A stretch of DNA of 64,000 nucleotides from Aphelocoma coerulescens (lineage: Eukaryota; Chordata; Aves; Passeriformes; Corvidae). Below the pieces are notes generated by a model that saw only the letters and a list, made by a program, of their open reading frames with translations, was not told where the DNA came from and did no database searches. How positions within the stretch are numbered: position 1 is the stretch's first letter; each line of letters opens with the position of its first letter. A program made the translations under genes and the position numbers. Below are positions 63,067 to 64,000 of the stretch, in pieces. The DNA is taken from contig NW_027183623.1 of the NCBI RefSeq assembly GCF_041296385.1, forward strand, positions 1 through 64,000. The letters run 5' to 3'.

Positions 63067-64000
63067 TTCTGTGGTGTCACAGTGGAGGCAGGGTTGCATC
63101 AGGTTCCATAGCATCAGCACGGTCTCCAGGGCTCCCAGAGGTTCTGTGGTGTCACAGTGGAGGCAGGGTTGCATCAGGTTCCATAGCATCACCACAGTCT
63201 CCAGGGCTCCCTGAGCTTCTGTGGTGTCACAGTGGAGGCAGGGTTGCATCAGGTTCCATAGCATCAGCACGGTCTCCAGGGCTCCCAGAGGTTCTGTGGT
63301 GTCACAGAGGAGGCAGGGTTGCATCAGGTTCCATAGCATCAGCACGGTCTCCAGGGCTCCAAGAGCTTCTGTGGTGTCCCAGAGGAGGCAGGGTTGCATC
63401 AGGTTCAATAGCATCAGCACGGTCTCCAGGGCTCCCCTGAGCTTCTGTGGTGGTGTCACAGAGGAGCCAGGCTTCCTTGTAGTTCCCCAGCATCACAAAG
63501 GCTCTCCTGGGAGCCACGGGTCACAAAGCACCGTGGGCTCTGTGCAGCCCCGCTGTGTCACAATGGCCGCTGGCTTCCACGAGCCCCCGCAGTGTCCCAG
63601 TGGGCCCCGTGGCTTTAGGAGTGGGTGGCTGGGAGTTGGTGCCAGCGGCTGGGGGAGCAGCAGCAGGGACTGTGTGTGGACAGTGCCATGGCCACTTGTG
63701 TGGCCACTGGTGTCTCTGTGCCAGGCACAGCCGTGGTGTGTAACACCGGCTCTGGGTCCTTTGGCTGTGCAGGTGGCAGTCACGGCCTGGAGCAGGGCTG
63801 CTCCCGGGGGACAGCCTGGGGCAGGAGGCTGCTGGAGATTCATTCCCCACACTCCTTGTCATGAGGTGCTCAGAGTGATTGGAAAGGCTGTTGGCAGCAG
63901 GCAGTTCTCTGGGTTCAAGCTGTGGAGCTGTCAGCGGGAATGCAAAGGCCAAGCTGGTGAGCCTTTTGTCCTGGTGCCTTTAGTGTGTGAGCAGTCCCTG
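63067..64000. repeat. Macrosatellite unit U28 (partial, right edge)
   Basis: Minisatellite 63067-63442 is 1Sg-pSa-eSg-pRg-qXg, an order not seen in any other unit and unlike U6 or U17. Ends at the window edge shortly before the GGATCC landmark. Confidence 0.97.

Larger units (their letters stand above)
1..64000. repeat. Macrosatellite array, 2,268-bp unit, fills the window
   Basis: Every landmark recurs at 2,268 bp, for example the GGATCC in 'ttggatcctgag' at 661, 2929 and 5197, with exceptions of exactly plus or minus 75 bp. There are 27 complete units (U1-U27) and partial U0 and U28. Units are direct repeats; no inversion, insertion of foreign sequence or spacer was seen. Outside the nested minisatellite only a few single-base differences appear among all units, so the array has been homogenised recently or expanded recently. 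Neither edge shows unique DNA, so the true copy number is higher. Known macrosatellites of this general design (kilobase units, tens to hundreds of copies) include human D4Z4 and DXZ4; I see no sequence relation to either. Species and family are not identified. Confidence 0.98.

Noticed and set aside
1..64000. Chicken MHM locus (Z-linked tandem repeat of about 2.2 kb known as a BamHI unit)
   Set aside because: The size is close, but this unit has two GGATCC sites (661 and 1757 in U0), which predicts BamHI fragments of about 1.1 and 1.2 kb rather than one of 2.2 kb. I cannot compare sequences here; a search of one unit against the MHM entry would settle it.
1..64000. CRISPR-like array from the regular repeats
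   Set aside because: Copies are contiguous 75-bp repeats without unique spacers, in what looks like eukaryotic sequence.
1..64000. Ribosomal DNA or histone-type gene repeat
   Set aside because: No rRNA-like conserved stretches, no histone frames, and the unit is too short and too low in structured RNA for rDNA.

Overview
The whole 64 kb window is one tandem array, a macrosatellite. A unit of 2,268 bp is repeated head to tail from the first base to the last: 27 complete units (24 of 2,268 bp, one of 2,343 bp and three of 2,193 bp, counting from the first 75-bp minisatellite copy) and two partial units at the edges. No unique flanking sequence is present, so the array runs past both ends of the window. 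I see no supportable protein-coding gene, tRNA, rRNA, CRISPR array or recognisable transposon.

Layout of one unit (reference unit U1, 1981-4248): five copies of a 75-bp minisatellite (1981-2356); decayed minisatellite-like GC-rich sequence (2357 to about 2545); a mixed block I do not recognise (to about 3086); an old internal duplication (3087-3212 and 3580-3694, about 390 bp of other sequence between them); a GC-rich block carrying a GC box, a G7 run and a reverse-strand AATAAA (3695-3905); and more decayed minisatellite with a 17-bp palindrome leading into the next unit (4087-4248). All length differences between units are whole 75-bp steps in the minisatellite.

Units are nearly identical; outside the minisatellite I found only a handful of variable sites. 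Those variants reveal a second level of order. Units U6-U16 (13321-38268) and U17-U27 (38269-63066) are two copies of an 11-unit block. They share at least eleven rare variants, spaced exactly 24,873 bp apart (or 24,798 bp after one further 75-bp loss), in the same order. Units U1-U5 and U28 do not fit this 11-unit order, so the block appears duplicated once rather than being the period of the whole array. Marker states place the crossover between 36204 and 38232 in U16 and the matching interval 61002-63030 in U27.

The sequence is eukaryotic and probably vertebrate: GC-rich, CpG-depleted, with variants that are often CpG transitions, and macrosatellite architecture. The 'gtgtcacagtgg' / 'ccagggctccc' style of minisatellite resembles bird genomes to my eye, but that is an impression and not a match to a named family. 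The long open frames through the minisatellite are a by-product of 75 being divisible by three; those I checked start at GTG or TTG and they overlap in several frames on both strands. The best functional lead is a possible reverse-strand noncoding or pseudogene transcript in each unit, ending at the AATAAA.
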